Positions 23,125 to 34,647 of a stretch of DNA of 64,000 nucleotides are shown here, one piece after another; position 1 is the stretch's first letter; each line of letters begins with the position of its first letter. The stretch spans positions 1,736,001 to 1,800,000 of the forward strand of contig JAPXFQ010000385.1 in NCBI GenBank assembly GCA_028564705.1, in the 5' to 3' direction. Source of the stretch: Apricaphanius iberus. Lineage: Eukaryota; Chordata; Actinopteri; Cyprinodontiformes; Aphaniidae. Under the pieces are notes generated by a model. That model did no database searches. It was given only the letters and a program-made list of their open reading frames with translations, and was not told the DNA's origin. The translations under genes were made by a program, and so were the position numbers.

Positions 23125-25912
23125 TTAAGAGGACCGGCTGTAAGTGATGTGCAAGTGCTGGGTGAGCGGCTGGTTGTCTGTTGCCATGGAAACAGTCTGT
23201 TCCAGCCTCCCATCTGGTTGAAGCTGAAAGACTCTGCAGATCTAAAAAATTAAATAAAAAATAGGTAAGGGGATGCAGTAGTCAAAGAAAGTGACATATT
23301 CGTTTTATTAAAAAAATATAAAAAAAACAGGAGCAGGTAATTTCTGGGTATAAATAATGGCTGATTAATGGATCAGCTTCACCTGTTGTACATGGGGCTC
23401 TTTGGCAAAAGAGATTCTTCCCAGGCTTTGGGTCTGCACTTTGAGCTGATTTCCTGTCAGCTCTCCCTCTTCAATCTCCACCAGTCCTACACAATAACCA
23501 ACATTCAACATTAAAAAGCTATGATGGTAGAGATTTAGTGAAGACACACAAACACAGGGACAATCAGTAGGGAAGGATGTCAAGCAAAACATACTGGCTT
23601 GAATAGGGGTCAAAACACAAACTGTAAATTCAATGGCTCGAGAGAACAGAAAAAAAAATTGGGATTAATAGAAATTAATAGTTTCTAGATCAGAGCCAGT
23701 CCCACCTGAAATAATTACTGCAGAATCAATACAGGCTGGTAGAGTAGCTGGGAATTGTACTCACGTAAGAGTATCACTACATAAGCACATTTTTACTCGA
23801 GTAAAAATAAAAAGTAGGCATCCAAGAAATTACTCAAGAAAGAGTAATTTGTAAAAAAGTAATTTGTAAAAAGGCTACTTCACTAATGAGTAACTGATCA
23901 TAACATTAACATCTGTTTTAATTTTAAAGAATTATATATATATATGGCATCAATACAATGAATAAACAGTGTATGGAATTATTGTATGTACTTAAACAAA
24001 AAGGGTGAAATAACTGAATACATGTGTTATATTTTAGATTCCTCAAAGTAGCGACCCTTTGCTCTGATTACTGCTTTGCAGAAACCCAAAATGGTTTTCC
24101 AACAGTTTTGAAGGAGTTCCCAGAGATGCTTAGTACCTGTTGGCCCTTTTGCCTTCACTCTGCAGTTCAGCTCACTCCAAATCATCTCCATTGGGTTCAG
24201 GTCCGGTGACATTGGAGACCAGGTTATTTCACACTTTTTTGTAAAAAGTACTACATAATTCCATATATGTTCATTCATAATTTTGATGCCTTCAGTGAGA
24301 ATCTACAATATAAATAGTCATGAAAATTACTACCCATCTCGGAGAATCAGATTTCACATTTGAATATAGTGAGACAGATGATTTAAAGTTTTAAAAATAT
24401 TTTCAATTGAAAAAGAAAATTACCCTGAGCATCAGAAACATGGCTGTATTTAGCTGATGTTTACCTGAGTTCTGTGCGATAATGAAGGCAACTTTATTTG
24501 TCCCCTGCTGGATTCTAATGAAACCACATTCTCTGTGTAGAGGCTTATTAGACTCAGCATGAAAAGCATTAAACCTAAACAAAACAGAGAAGAATTGGCT
24601 TAAATTACAACAGAAAACCAGACCTAAGGAGAATTTGAACACTGCCACTGAAGCAAAGTGTAGCTCTGGAGAGTTAACTTACATAAAGTTGATGACTGGT
24701 TGCCCCACGTGGCTGAAATACAGTTTCTCTGTGTAGCGGAAAGGTTTTATGGAGGGGAAGGTTCCTTGTCCAGGTTCATCGCTCTCCCAGGTACCCAGCA
24801 GCCAGTCGAGAGGCTTGAGCATGGGATTCAGCTCCACTGCTGCTAAAAACAAACACACACGGCTCAGAGTACAGTCTTAATAACACCCTGGCAAACACTC
24901 TCTGTTTGATATGATTTTTAATTAAGTGAAAGTGTGTCGTGTTCTTTATATAGCAGAAAATGATTTTGTCTGCTTTCAATAAACTCAACCTGAGTGCTGG
25001 AGTTAAGATTCATAACAGAAAAGGATAAACTAATTTTAAATAGACCGTATAAACTTCCTATTTCAGAAAAACATCAGGTATGTTATATAAAATGAAAATA
25101 CACCATGTTTGATGAATAGGATGTAAATAATTGTGAAAAACTACATATAAAAAACAACAACAAAAACAAAACAGGACATGCAAAAAGTGCAGTTGCAAAT
25201 ATGTCCAGATGATGGCAGCAATGCATCAATTAAAATGAAAACTCAGAACATTTGTCCCTAACTGAATTCTGGTTCTCAGGGTCAACTCTATTGTCTTTTT
25301 TCTGTATGTATGATTTCAGTGAGGAAATTATTTGCAGGCCACTAAAATATTTAAGAAAAAGGGTATCAGATAAATGAATGGAAGGTCTGACTCTGAAACA
25401 GACTGATCCCGGAAGATAGCAGTAGAGCACGGACGTCCAGCAGACTGCCGCAAATAACCTCAAGGAAGAAGAACGAGGACTGACAAGAATGAGCACAGGT
25501 TAAAATTCAGAAGAGAAAATAAATCAACAATAAACCGATAAAAACAAGCATAGAATAAAATAAAAATGATAAGCATTCATTTGACATGCGCCTACCGTTC
25601 ACAGCATCTACGTCAATGCATAAACAGGTTTCTCAGCCTGTTTATGTTAAAATGAAAGCGCGAACAAAGGTTACCTTGCATAAAGTAAAGTGAAATTAAA
25701 TAAAAAAGGGATTGGGGATAGACTACTTTATGAAAACCAGTAGGCCTACATTATTTAAGGAAAAAAGGCCAAAGATTCTCTCATCAATGCCCGACTTGTG
25801 TCATTGTGACACAACATTTTCAGCATGATTACCATAACATTCGGCAATGAATAACGTAAGTAATTTAGAGATGAACTCTGAACATACCGGTGCTACTAGC
25901 AGGAGACGCCAT
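23125..25912 (-). CDS. thap4: Nitrobindin-domain protein, THAP4-like, without THAP domain
   Basis: Five minus-strand exons, 25912-25888, 24842-24683, 24574-24465, 23486-23383 and 23241-23125, splice in phase to 171 aa. From about residue 13 to the end the protein is a nitrobindin (heme-binding beta-barrel) domain like the C-terminal part of vertebrate THAP4. It has the entry motif GTWESDEPGQGTFP (about 25-38), HVGQPVINFMFNAFH, KPLHRECGFIR, RISFAKEPHV and the C-terminal TQHLHITY. H162 there aligns with the heme-ligand histidine of human THAP4. Ferric nitrobindins bind NO and handle peroxynitrite. The first exon codes only MASPASST; no C2CH THAP zinc finger is seen upstream, so this is a nitrobindin-only gene or isoform. 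Its position tail-to-tail with bok matches human BOK-THAP4. The symbol refers to orthology, not to a THAP domain. Confidence 0.9.
23730..24342. mobile_element. Non-autonomous hAT element with nested Tc1 fragment
   Basis: The left part (GGTAGAGTAGCTGGGAATTG, then TACTCACGTAAGAG) and the right end (TTACTACCCATCTCGG) match the ends of the element at 34648-35391. Flanks AGAATCAA (23722-23729) and AGAATCAG (24343-24350) look like a 7/8 target-site duplication. A Tc1-like fragment occupies the middle. The whole lies in the fourth intron of the thap4-like gene. Confidence 0.7.
23950..24315 (-). mobile_element. Tc1-like transposase 3' fragment nested in hAT copy
   Basis: The minus strand encodes SPDLNPMEMIWSELNCRVKA and KGPTGTKHLWELL...KAVIRAKGRYFEESKI, the C-terminal end of the same Tc1-like transposase family as 27128-28600. 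The terminal repeats are truncated on both sides, so it cannot move. Confidence 0.8.
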
Positions 25913-26062
25913 AGATAAAATGACCTTCTGGACGGAGAGTATGAATTCAAACAATAAACAGAGATACAATTCGAAAGAAGCAGAAACAGAGTTTTGACGC
26001 AGAGAACGAAACACCGCAAGGATTCCTGGGAAGTGTAGTCTACAATGGCAGTTATGAAAGCC

Positions 26063-26063
26063 A

Positions 26064-26161
<98 letters not shown>
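26063..26161. repeat. (CT)n then (AT)n microsatellite
   Basis: About 12 CT units followed by about 37 AT units, about 150 bp upstream of the thap4-like start codon. Confidence 0.97.
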
Positions 26162-26162
<1 letters not shown>

Positions 26163-26579
26163 CCTCCTTTTATTTGTATGGAGATTGTGTTTTATTATGC
26201 CTAACCCAGACTTTTTTGTCCTAACTCCGTTGTTGATCTATTCCTAACCTTAAAGCGTCATACATACAGTACCATTCCTGTAAACCTAACTAGTAGAGCT
26301 CAGTTGGTTGTTAAACATTGTCTGGACTGGGCAAAATGTCCAAATGTTCACATAATTACAAATGTCTACACAATGCTGGTGTCTTGACAAAGACTGGTCT
26401 GCACAACTTTATACAGACATGCACATATACATAATTTATTTACAAAAAAAGGCCAGGGGTACAAGAAGATCAGGAATGCTTTACAAATCAGTCAACATAC
26501 TTTAGCAAAAAAGATCCAATTTTAGTAAAACCGAATATTTTGTGATCTAAGTTAGATTATTAACCTTAATTTCATGTTA

Positions 26580-27110
26580 TGGAGTTAAATAGGTGTTCAA
26601 TAAAACTCAGCCTTGTGAAAAGTCTGGAAATTGTTCTCTCTGTATGTTTGGAGAGGGAAGAATGCTGAGCTGCACCCCGAGAACAGTATACCCACTGTAA
26701 AGCATGGGTGTGGAAACATTATGCTTTGGGGCCGGATTTCTGCAAAAAAGACAGGATGACTGATCCGTATTAAGCAAAGGATGAATGGGACCATGTATCT
26801 TGAGATTTCAGACAAAAACCTCTTTCCATCATTGAGAGCACTGCAGATGATACAGGACTGGATCTTCCAGCATGATCCCAAACACACCTCCTGGCCATTG
26901 ACCTCCTGTCGTTGCTGACCAAGGTTGCTTTACAACGGATTGATTGAAATTTTGCTATTGGCCAAATATTTTCAGCACCAATATACAAATACATTCTTTC
27001 AAAATCATATGATGTGATTTCCTATATTTCACAGTTGAAGTGTACCTGTGATGAAAAACAAAATCTTCTCATCTTTTTAAGTGGGACAATTTGTGAATGC
27101 CGATTACTTT
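26580..27110 (+). pseudogene. Tc1-like transposase fragment
   Basis: The plus strand reads [19 protein letters not shown] then [10 protein letters not shown], a stop, then [20 protein letters not shown] and [15 protein letters not shown]. These are the middle catalytic segments of a Tc1-like transposase of a different subfamily from 27128-28600. Stops and deletions are present. The tail AGTGGGACAATTTGTGAATG up to about 27110 looks like the 3' end of the element. Confidence 0.75.
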
Positions 27111-27127
27111 CCCCCCCTAAAAATGTA

Positions 27128-28600
27128 CAGTACAGACCAAAAGTTTGGACATACCTTCTCATTCAATGAGTTTCCTTTGTTTTAATGACCATTGACATCG
27201 TAGATTCACACTGAAGGCATCAGAACTATGAATTAACACACATGGAATTATATACTTAACAAAAAAATGTAAAACAACTGAAAATACGCCTTATATTATA
27301 GTTTCTTCAAAGTAGCCACCTTTTGCTCTGATTACTGCTTTGCTCACACTCTGCATTCTCTTGATAAGCTTCAAGAGGTAGTCACCTGAAATGGTTTTTA
27401 CTTCACAGGTGTGCCCTGTCAGGTTCAATAAGTGGGATTTATTGCCTTATAAATGGGGTTGGGACTATCAGTTGTGTTGTGCAGAAGTCAGGGGGATACA
27501 CAGCTGATAGTCCTACTGAATAGACTGTTAGAATTTGTATAATAGAAAGAAAAAAGCAGCTGAGTAAAGAAAAAATGAGTGGCCATCATTACTTTAAGAA
27601 ATGAAGGTCAGTCAGTCTGAAAAATTGGGAAAACTTTGAAAGTGTCCCCAAATACAGTCTCAAAAGCCATCAAGCCCTACAAAGAATTGGCTCACGAGGA
27701 CTGCCCCAGGAAAGGAAGATCAAAAGTCACCTCTGCTGCGGAGGATAATTTTATCCGAGTCGCCAGCCTCAGAAATCTCAGGTTAACAGCAGCTCAGATT
27801 AGAGACGAGAGTTCTAGCAGCAGACACATCTCTAGAACAACTGTTAAGAGGAGACCGTATGAATCAGGCCTTCATGGTAGAATAGCTGCTAGGAAACCAC
27901 TGCTAAGGACAGGCAACAAGCAGAAGAGACTTGTTTGGGCTAAAGAACACAAGGAATGGATATTAGACCAGTAGAAATCAGTGCTTTCGTCTGATGAGTC
28001 CAAATTTGAGATCTTTGGTTCCAACCACCATGTCTTTGTGCGACGCACAAAAAAAGGTGAACAGATGGACTCTACATGCCTGGTTCCCACCGTGAAGCAT
28101 GGAGGAGGAGGTGTGATGGTGTGATGGGTGCTTTGCTGGTGACACTGTTGGGGATTTATTCAAAACTGAAGGCATACTGAACCAGCATGGCTACCACAGC
28201 ATCTTGCAGCAGCATGCTATTCCATCCGGTTTGCGTTTAGTTGTACCATCATTTATTTTTCAACAGGACAATGACCCCAAACACACCTTCAGGCTGTGTA
28301 AGGGCTATTTGACCAAAAAGGAGAGTGATGGGGTTCTGCGCCAGATGACCTGTCCTCCACAGTCACCGAACCTGAACCCAATCGAGATGATTTGGTAATC
28401 AAAGCAAAAGGTGGCTACTTTGAAGAAACTATAATATAAGGCGTATTTTCAGATGTTTTACATTTTTTTGGTAAGTATATAATTCCATGTGTGTTAATTC
28501 ATAGTTTTGATGCCTTCAGTGTGAGTCTACAATTTTCATAGGCATAAAAATAAGAAAACTCTTTGAATGAGAAGCGTGTCCAAACTTTTGGTCTGTACTG
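27128..28600 (+). mobile_element. Tc1-like transposon, both ends present, inactive
   Basis: The 1473-bp element begins CAGTACAGACCAAAAGTTTG and ends CAAACTTTTGGTCTGTACTG, with TA on both sides (27126-27127, 28601-28602). Its terminal inverted repeats are long: about 200 bp at each end can be paired (about 27128-27330 with 28405-28600). The transposase gene inside is broken. Confidence 0.93.
27600..28436 (+). pseudogene. Broken Tc1-like transposase
   Basis: An N-terminal helix-turn-helix region (KVSPNTVSKAIKPYKELAHE, RLTAAQIRDESSSSRHIS) is followed by KRLVWAKEHKEWILDQ and an in-frame TAG. SSDESKFEIFGSN continues afterwards (first catalytic D). A frameshift follows GGGGVMV, and later QQDNDPKHT (second D) and PPQSPNLNPIEMIW (the third acidic position reads N instead of D in the usual SPDLNPIE) end in a stop. 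The usual C-terminal ~90 residues are deleted directly to KVATLKK. It is clearly dead. Confidence 0.9.
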
Positions 28601-28627
28601 TATGTATGTATGTATGTATGTATGTAT
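28601..28627. repeat. (TATG)n microsatellite abutting Tc1 right end
   Basis: About six TATG units begin at the TA target duplication of the Tc1-like element. Confidence 0.9.
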
Positions 28628-29106
28628 CTAATCGCAGGCTGGTGTCTTTTTGCATGGAAATGACATGATTTCCTGTATATGTGAGTTCTCTTCCGGCTTC
28701 CTCTCTTTGGGAAATACGTGTGTATGTATACTTGTTTGTGTTGTATGTCTCTTCGCTGCCCTGTGATGGACTACCAGCATTTCTGGGGTGCTCCCTCACT
28801 CTCACCAACTGACTATTGATAATAAGCAGCAAAAAACCTGCAAGCGTAAGCCTATATAGAAATTGTTAGTGATGAGGATATGAAGCCTTTTGAACCAATA
28901 AGGCTTTCAATCCAGTTGTACTGAAAAGAAAGGCTCATTGCTTGACGCTTCAAAACTCTGATGACATCTGCTGGTGAGTGCATTGTATTGCTGAAATTTT
29001 CACAATTAATTGCACTCTGAAGATGAATGGCAGATTTAACTTTCTGGATAAATAAATCATTCAAAAAGCTTCCCTGAGACCATGAAATAAAAGTGTATTG
29101 CACTTT

Positions 29107-29109
<3 letters not shown>

Positions 29110-29167
<58 letters not shown>
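29110..29167. repeat. (AT)n microsatellite
   Basis: About 29 uninterrupted AT/TA units. Confidence 0.97.
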
Positions 29168-29170
<3 letters not shown>

Positions 29171-30275
29171 TGTGAATACATGAGTTCATTACTCATTGAG
29201 GAAACAAACACAGTAGTGCCTCAACATTGATGGTATATTGTTATTGTTAAGTCTGTTGGTGGTTACAAATAACACACTGCACCTATAAAACATAATGCAT
29301 GTTTTTTAAATATTGGATTTTTATTGAATAAGTATGTGATTATTTAATTTATTTCACACCTATTTACAAATGGCATATTCAAATGAGTAACTTCAAATTT
29401 CTAACTAATTATGTTTGTAAAATTATAAGCAGAACAATGTAATTATTCATCCCTTCCTCCTTCCTAATACATGTAGCTCACTGAGTAATTCAGTGACAAA
29501 ATCAATTTCTTTCACAAAACATACAAAAGTGCACTATTTCTTGCAAACAGAACATTTAAAGCCAAACTTAAAACCTTATCAAAAATTTGTTTTACCCAAA
29601 TAACAGTTTTATTTATAACGAGGACAGTAAAAATATAATACAAAACTAAAATTTATTTTCATAATAAGGAATTACAAATGAGCAGGCTGTCTAAAAAGCT
29701 CCTCTACTTTATATGAGCTTTAGTATTCTCTGACTTACTGTAAAGTTATTTTCACTAGACCATATTTAATTTGACAACCTTGTTTGGGGAAAACAAATTG
29801 GAAAATTCCCACATCTCAGAACACCCTCTCTTTGCAACAGGTTCCACAACGGATTTGCTTCTCAGTGGCTTCTCACCAAATACTCTAAGTACATGAACAC
29901 CAGCAACAGCACGGGCCCTTTTCTGGATGCTTTATAAATTTGAACTGTCTGAAGCAGTCAAGTGGATGGGTTTGCGAAACAAAGTTATGAACATCCTTGG
30001 TCACATGACCATCAACAAACAAATCAAGCTCTAGCACAGTACTTCTCTTTGCAGTGGTTCATTTTTTGTGATACAAGCTTCGAGTCTTGGGTGTCACAGA
30101 TAAAATAACTAGAAATTGGATTGATGGAGCTTTTTGCTGATATAAAAAAGAGGTTACATTAAACAGTACATTTCAAGCTTTTCTGTTTAATGACACTTAA
30201 TCATTTAAGTATTTCATAAAATAAAATGGACTTTATTAACATATTTGGTGCACTTACCATGACATCATCTGCAAC

Positions 30276-30281
30276 TTTATT
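30276..30281 (-). promoter_or_regulatory. agxt: Candidate agxt poly(A) signal
   Basis: AATAAA on the minus strand, 150 nt past the agxt stop at 30431. Further copies on the same strand occur at 30232-30237 and 29318-29323, so the exact 3' end is uncertain. Confidence 0.4.
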
Positions 30282-30430
30282 TTAATAACAGCAAACATAT
30301 AAAAGGAAAGCCTCCAAAAACCATTAAAGTAGATAGCACTAAGGGATTTCTGGACTGTCTCCACTGTTCCAACCATGATAAATGTATCTAATGAATGTGT
30401 ATTGAGTCAGTGACGTAAGAATATGAGTTC

Positions 30431-33400
30431 TTAAGCCTTGCTCTTTTTGCAGTTCTTCAGAGCATCTGCCAGGGCATGCAGTGCCTTGTCAGCATTGGTC
30501 TTCTCGCAGTTGTATCCCATCAAGCCGATTCTCATTACCTAATTAAAACAGAGAGTGCATTGATGTCTGCAGTGACTCGGTAGGAGAAAACCTGATGCAA
30601 GTCTTTCGACACTGCTCTTACTGTAAGTATTGAGATAAAACCATCTTATATAAAATATACACATCTAAATGTTTCTTAGTCTGTATGATAGAAACAGATC
30701 TAATGCCCACAGTGTTCAAATTTAAATGAAAACATGAACAGGATATTAAAAAGAAAACTAACAATTTTTATAATCTTTTTATAAAAAAAAACACATCCCC
30801 TATATGAGTTTAAGGGTCATATCTAAATAATCTGACATATTGTCACTCTGATGTGGTGAGACGTTCTTGTGATGACACTTCTGAGATTAAACTAACCATG
30901 CCGATTGATGGACCGAGGCCTCCTGTCATCTCCATCTGGTGATTCTTCATAATGTAGGTGAGCACCTCTCTCCACTCGTAGCCTTCAGGGATGGATATGG
31001 TGGTTACAGAGGGAAGCCTCAAATCCTGCATGAAACACACATCAAGCAAAACGTTTTTGTATTTCTGGCTTTTTTTTTACTTGTTTCCTTTAAATAGATT
31101 TTTAACAGTTACTAGTCAAGCAAGAAAAAAAAAGGGAATCAATCAATCCATCATCATCATCATGATTATTATTATTATGCTTTTTAAATGTCTTACTTTG
31201 TCCGGGATGAAAAGTTTGAGGCCAAGGTCTTCTAGTCCTTTGTAAAGGTAGGCTGCAACCTCTTTGTGTTTCCTCCAGGACTCCTCCAGTCCCTTAAGGG
31301 AAACAAAGAATGATAATTTTATTTATTTTTTACCCAGAGAAAATTATAAAGGAAATAAATAATATCATAGACTGAGATCAAAAAGAGAGCAATCTCTGAT
31401 TTTTGATTACAAGCAGATTTAGGAACAGTTTATAGACATTTTAGGGTTATTGATGAGTGTTGTACTAAAAAATACATATTAAAAGCATAATTGTCAAATG
31501 TGGCAAACGTTAGAAAATTAAAGAGAAAATTTACACTAAAGTCTGAAGGAAAATATTAAAATATTAAATTCAGTATATGCAATATCGCTTTACCCTTTCA
31601 GCAAGAATCGCCAGACTCTCTCTCAGTGCAAAGAATCCAGAAACAGGACCAGTGTGATGATATCTAAAACCCAGAGCAAACTTTTACCTCTCATCTGTTA
31701 TTTTCGTTTCACAATTTGTATGCAAGACTTTAAATTAATTTAAATCTAACCTAAAAAAATAAAATAACAATTAAAAGAAAATGAAAAAAATGTAACTTGA
31801 GGTTTGGTAACTGTTTACAAGATGTACCGCAAAACTGAAGATGCACCTTGTGTTATTGGTGCAAATAGCCAAGGTATATATATTTTTTTCAATTTTGTTA
31901 GAAAAAAAAGAAAAAAACTAAGGCACTTGAATTTCTATAGTATTTTTTTGATTTCCTTTCCCACTAATGAGAAGCACCAAACATTTACAACTTGTGAATT
32001 ATACATCACCTGAAAGTTAAACTTAATGTAATTTGTTGTAGATTTCTGACCACAAGCTTTAAATATATATCTTAACCTTTGTATTACAGAGACATTTAGT
32101 TTTCTTTGCCACAAACTTGGAATTAAAACTTAGCTGTGTACTCACACTCTCGTTGGACTGCCATCACAACCCCAGTAGTTGGACAAATGTGTCATGTCAA
32201 AGAGATATGACATTGGCTTTGTTTTCCTGTTAAACATCTTGTTGCTGTGTTGTGTTGGGGAACAAAAATTAATTAGGTAGATTTAATAATTTGCTTTTTC
32301 TTTGACTTGTTTTCTTTTATTCGGCATTCAGAAATAGTGTTACGTTTTACCATGCCCTCTCATTAAACGAGATAGGTGCTGTGCCAGGAGGTGCATTAAG
32401 AGCCTTTTGAGAACCAGTGTACAGGATGTCAATTTCTTTTAAAAAAAAGAAAGAAAATTTCAAAATCAAATGCATACCAAAACCTGAACAGAAAATATTG
32501 CGATTTGATCTGTGAGCCTACTTTGTTTGTCCATAAAAATTGGAGCTGCTCCAAGTGAGGCAACTGTATCAACTAGAAAGAGGCAATTGTGTCTGCAGGA
32601 CATAGGACACGGGGCTGTGAGAAATATGATGTAATATGAACATATTTCAGTTTGAAAATGAGTTAAATGAAAACCTACTTTCGGCAAATGTCTCCGATGC
32701 CATCCACTGGGTGGCAGAGACCCGCGGAGGACTCTCCATGTGCAAGAAAAAACAAGACCGGCTTGTGTTTTTCTATGGCCTAAAACATATACAAAGATTT
32801 TTCACATATATGTGAACCTGATAAACCTGGGTAACATTAAAGTGAGAAAATTCTGAAGTTAAATAATTATATCTATTTTGTCCAAACCTGTTCGATTTCT
32901 TTATTGGTATAATATCCTCCTGGTGCTTTTACTAGTTTGTGTACATTGGCACCTAAAGACAGAAAAAAAACCCCAACAGAATTCAGTAATTAAATAAAGC
33001 AGTAAAAAACATGATCTTAAAATAAAATGTTGTTAATACAGTTTTCGTGAACCGTGGGGGGCATAATCGTATTAAAAGTGAAAAAGCTATGCGTAAAGCC
33101 ATGCGTAATAACACCCTACCCATTCTCTCCGCTATTTCAGCCACGCGCTCTCCCCATATCCCATTGATGGCTATGAGGACGCTTTCCCCTGGTTCCACAA
33201 CGTTGAACACGGCGCACTCCATAGCTGCGTGTCCGGAGCCACTCATTGCTATGGTCATGTTGTTTTCTGTCTGAAAGGCGTACTGGATGCCCTTTTTGAT
33301 ATCGTTCATGATCTGTAACACGAATTTAAAACGTGAAAAAGGAATTTAGATTTACTTATCAGGTGTACTTTCAAAATGAAAGGCAACATTTATCTTCAAT

Positions 33401-33999
33401 AGCAGTAGATGTGCGCTTCACAATTTGTGCGTAATTACGCACAAATCTTTTTTTTAAAAATGTATACATCTATGAAAATATTTTAAACGAAAAATAATAA
33501 AAACAAATAATGGTATTCAAAGCACGGATGCAACAGCCCACATCTCTTTAAGTACTTAAAATGTTTCTGCAGGAGCTCTCAAAAATAACAAAATTGAGCT
33601 AAAAATTCAGAGTTTAAAAGGGTTATAGATTTTGTTTACGGCGAGAAAATAAGTTTCATTTAACTATTTTCTCGCAGTGAACCAAATCTAAGAAAAACGA
33701 ATCTTAATGAGTCAAATAGCCGTTACCTCATACATTTCTGGATGCATGTGGCCAATTATAGGTTTGGCTCCTGCTGCTAAGACACGTGGAGGAACGTTTG
33801 AGGGCCCCGGACCGAACAGGTAGCGCAGAGGCACCTCTAGCGGTCGGAGCATGCATTCAGGCGGCGGGATGGTAACGGAGGACATGGAACGCTCCAGACG
33901 CTGCAGCACCGGGGCGCTCCGAGCAGCCAGCGGACCGTCGAGCGCCGCAGTCGCTTGCTGAGCGAGCGACGCGCTCCGGCAGAACAAAGCCCGCTGCAT
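30431..33999 (-). CDS. agxt: Alanine-glyoxylate / serine-pyruvate aminotransferase
   Basis: PLP enzyme that transaminates glyoxylate to glycine and uses serine with pyruvate. Eleven exons (as in human AGXT), high to low: 33999-33727, 33312-33120, 32952-32888, 32779-32679, 32592-32522, 32435-32351, 32244-32146, 31663-31594, 31292-31197, 31025-30897, 30538-30431. They join in phase to 429 aa. Seen: [52 protein letters not shown] (PLP-binding Asp), [12 protein letters not shown] with the Schiff-base lysine at about residue 245, [30 protein letters not shown]. The first 38 residues ([15 protein letters not shown]..., basic, no acidic residue until D21) look like a mitochondrial leader. A second Met at residue 39 (33885) starts [10 protein letters not shown]. 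The C-terminus is KKSKA, a weak PTS1-like tripeptide. The gene is divergent from kif1a. Confidence 0.96.
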
Positions 34000-34647
34000 A
34001 ACGGCCGATGTCCTGTTCAAGAGAACCTGCAGGGGGTGAGGTCACCTATAACAGATGGAGAGACTGAGGCTGGAAGTGAGTTTGGTTGAAAATTTAAAAC
34101 AAACAGGTCCTTGACCTGTTGGGCAAGGGTTTGCGTGCGTCATTTTACGCAACAATGTTTACGACAGCAAAGTATTGTAGTAAAATAACACGATTCGCCA
34201 TGAAGCCCTCTATTTCTATTGTAAGTGTTTTAGAAAGTCAGGGAAAATAACATTGTTTGACCTTTTTTATACAGAGAAAACGCAATCAACTTGTATACAC
34301 TGTCACTTTAGAGCTAATAAAATTAGTGTTTTTAAATGACATGTCATATGAAAGACCAACATAAACTAACTCGTAATAATACAGGAAATAGAAAACATGG
34401 TTTTCTGAATATCTTTTACCTGAAAATATCCAAAGCGTGTGTTGTATTCAATGACTTTAGTCGATACTTTGTTGATGTTTGTTTGATATTTCAGCCCTTT
34501 TCTCTTTACAAAGAAGCCTGCACGATAAAGTCCTACAAAAGATTCTCAATTGGAGATAAACATGGACTGTGACTGCTCTATTTCGTTGCATGAATGTGTG
34601 CAGATCTATATCACTCAACTGTTCTCTAGGATGTATAGTGAAAAGGG

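Larger units (their letters stand above)
25913..30430. other. TE-rich spacer between thap4-like and agxt
   Basis: No host coding exon is recognised. It contains microsatellites (26063-26161, 28601-28627, 29110-29167), a Tc1 transposase fragment (26580-27110) and an inactive Tc1-like element (27128-28600). The stretch 29170-30430 is AT-rich and probably includes the agxt 3' UTR. Confidence 0.7.

Noticed and set aside
22960..23253. 97-codon plus-strand ORF
   Set aside because: Antisense to the last exon of the thap4-like gene.
26580..28600. Two adjacent transposase-like regions considered as one element
   Set aside because: They are different Tc1 subfamilies; the clean TA-flanked terminus at 27128 separates them.
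28852..29211. 119-codon minus-strand ORF with Tyr-Ile repeats
   Set aside because: Produced by the (AT)n microsatellite at 29110-29167.
33857..34045. Alternative frame start upstream of agxt, and TTG-initiated extension of the agxt frame to 34020
   Set aside because: The in-frame upstream codon at 34018-34020 is TTG, not ATG; the ATG at 33999 gives a leader beginning MQRAL and is the supported start.
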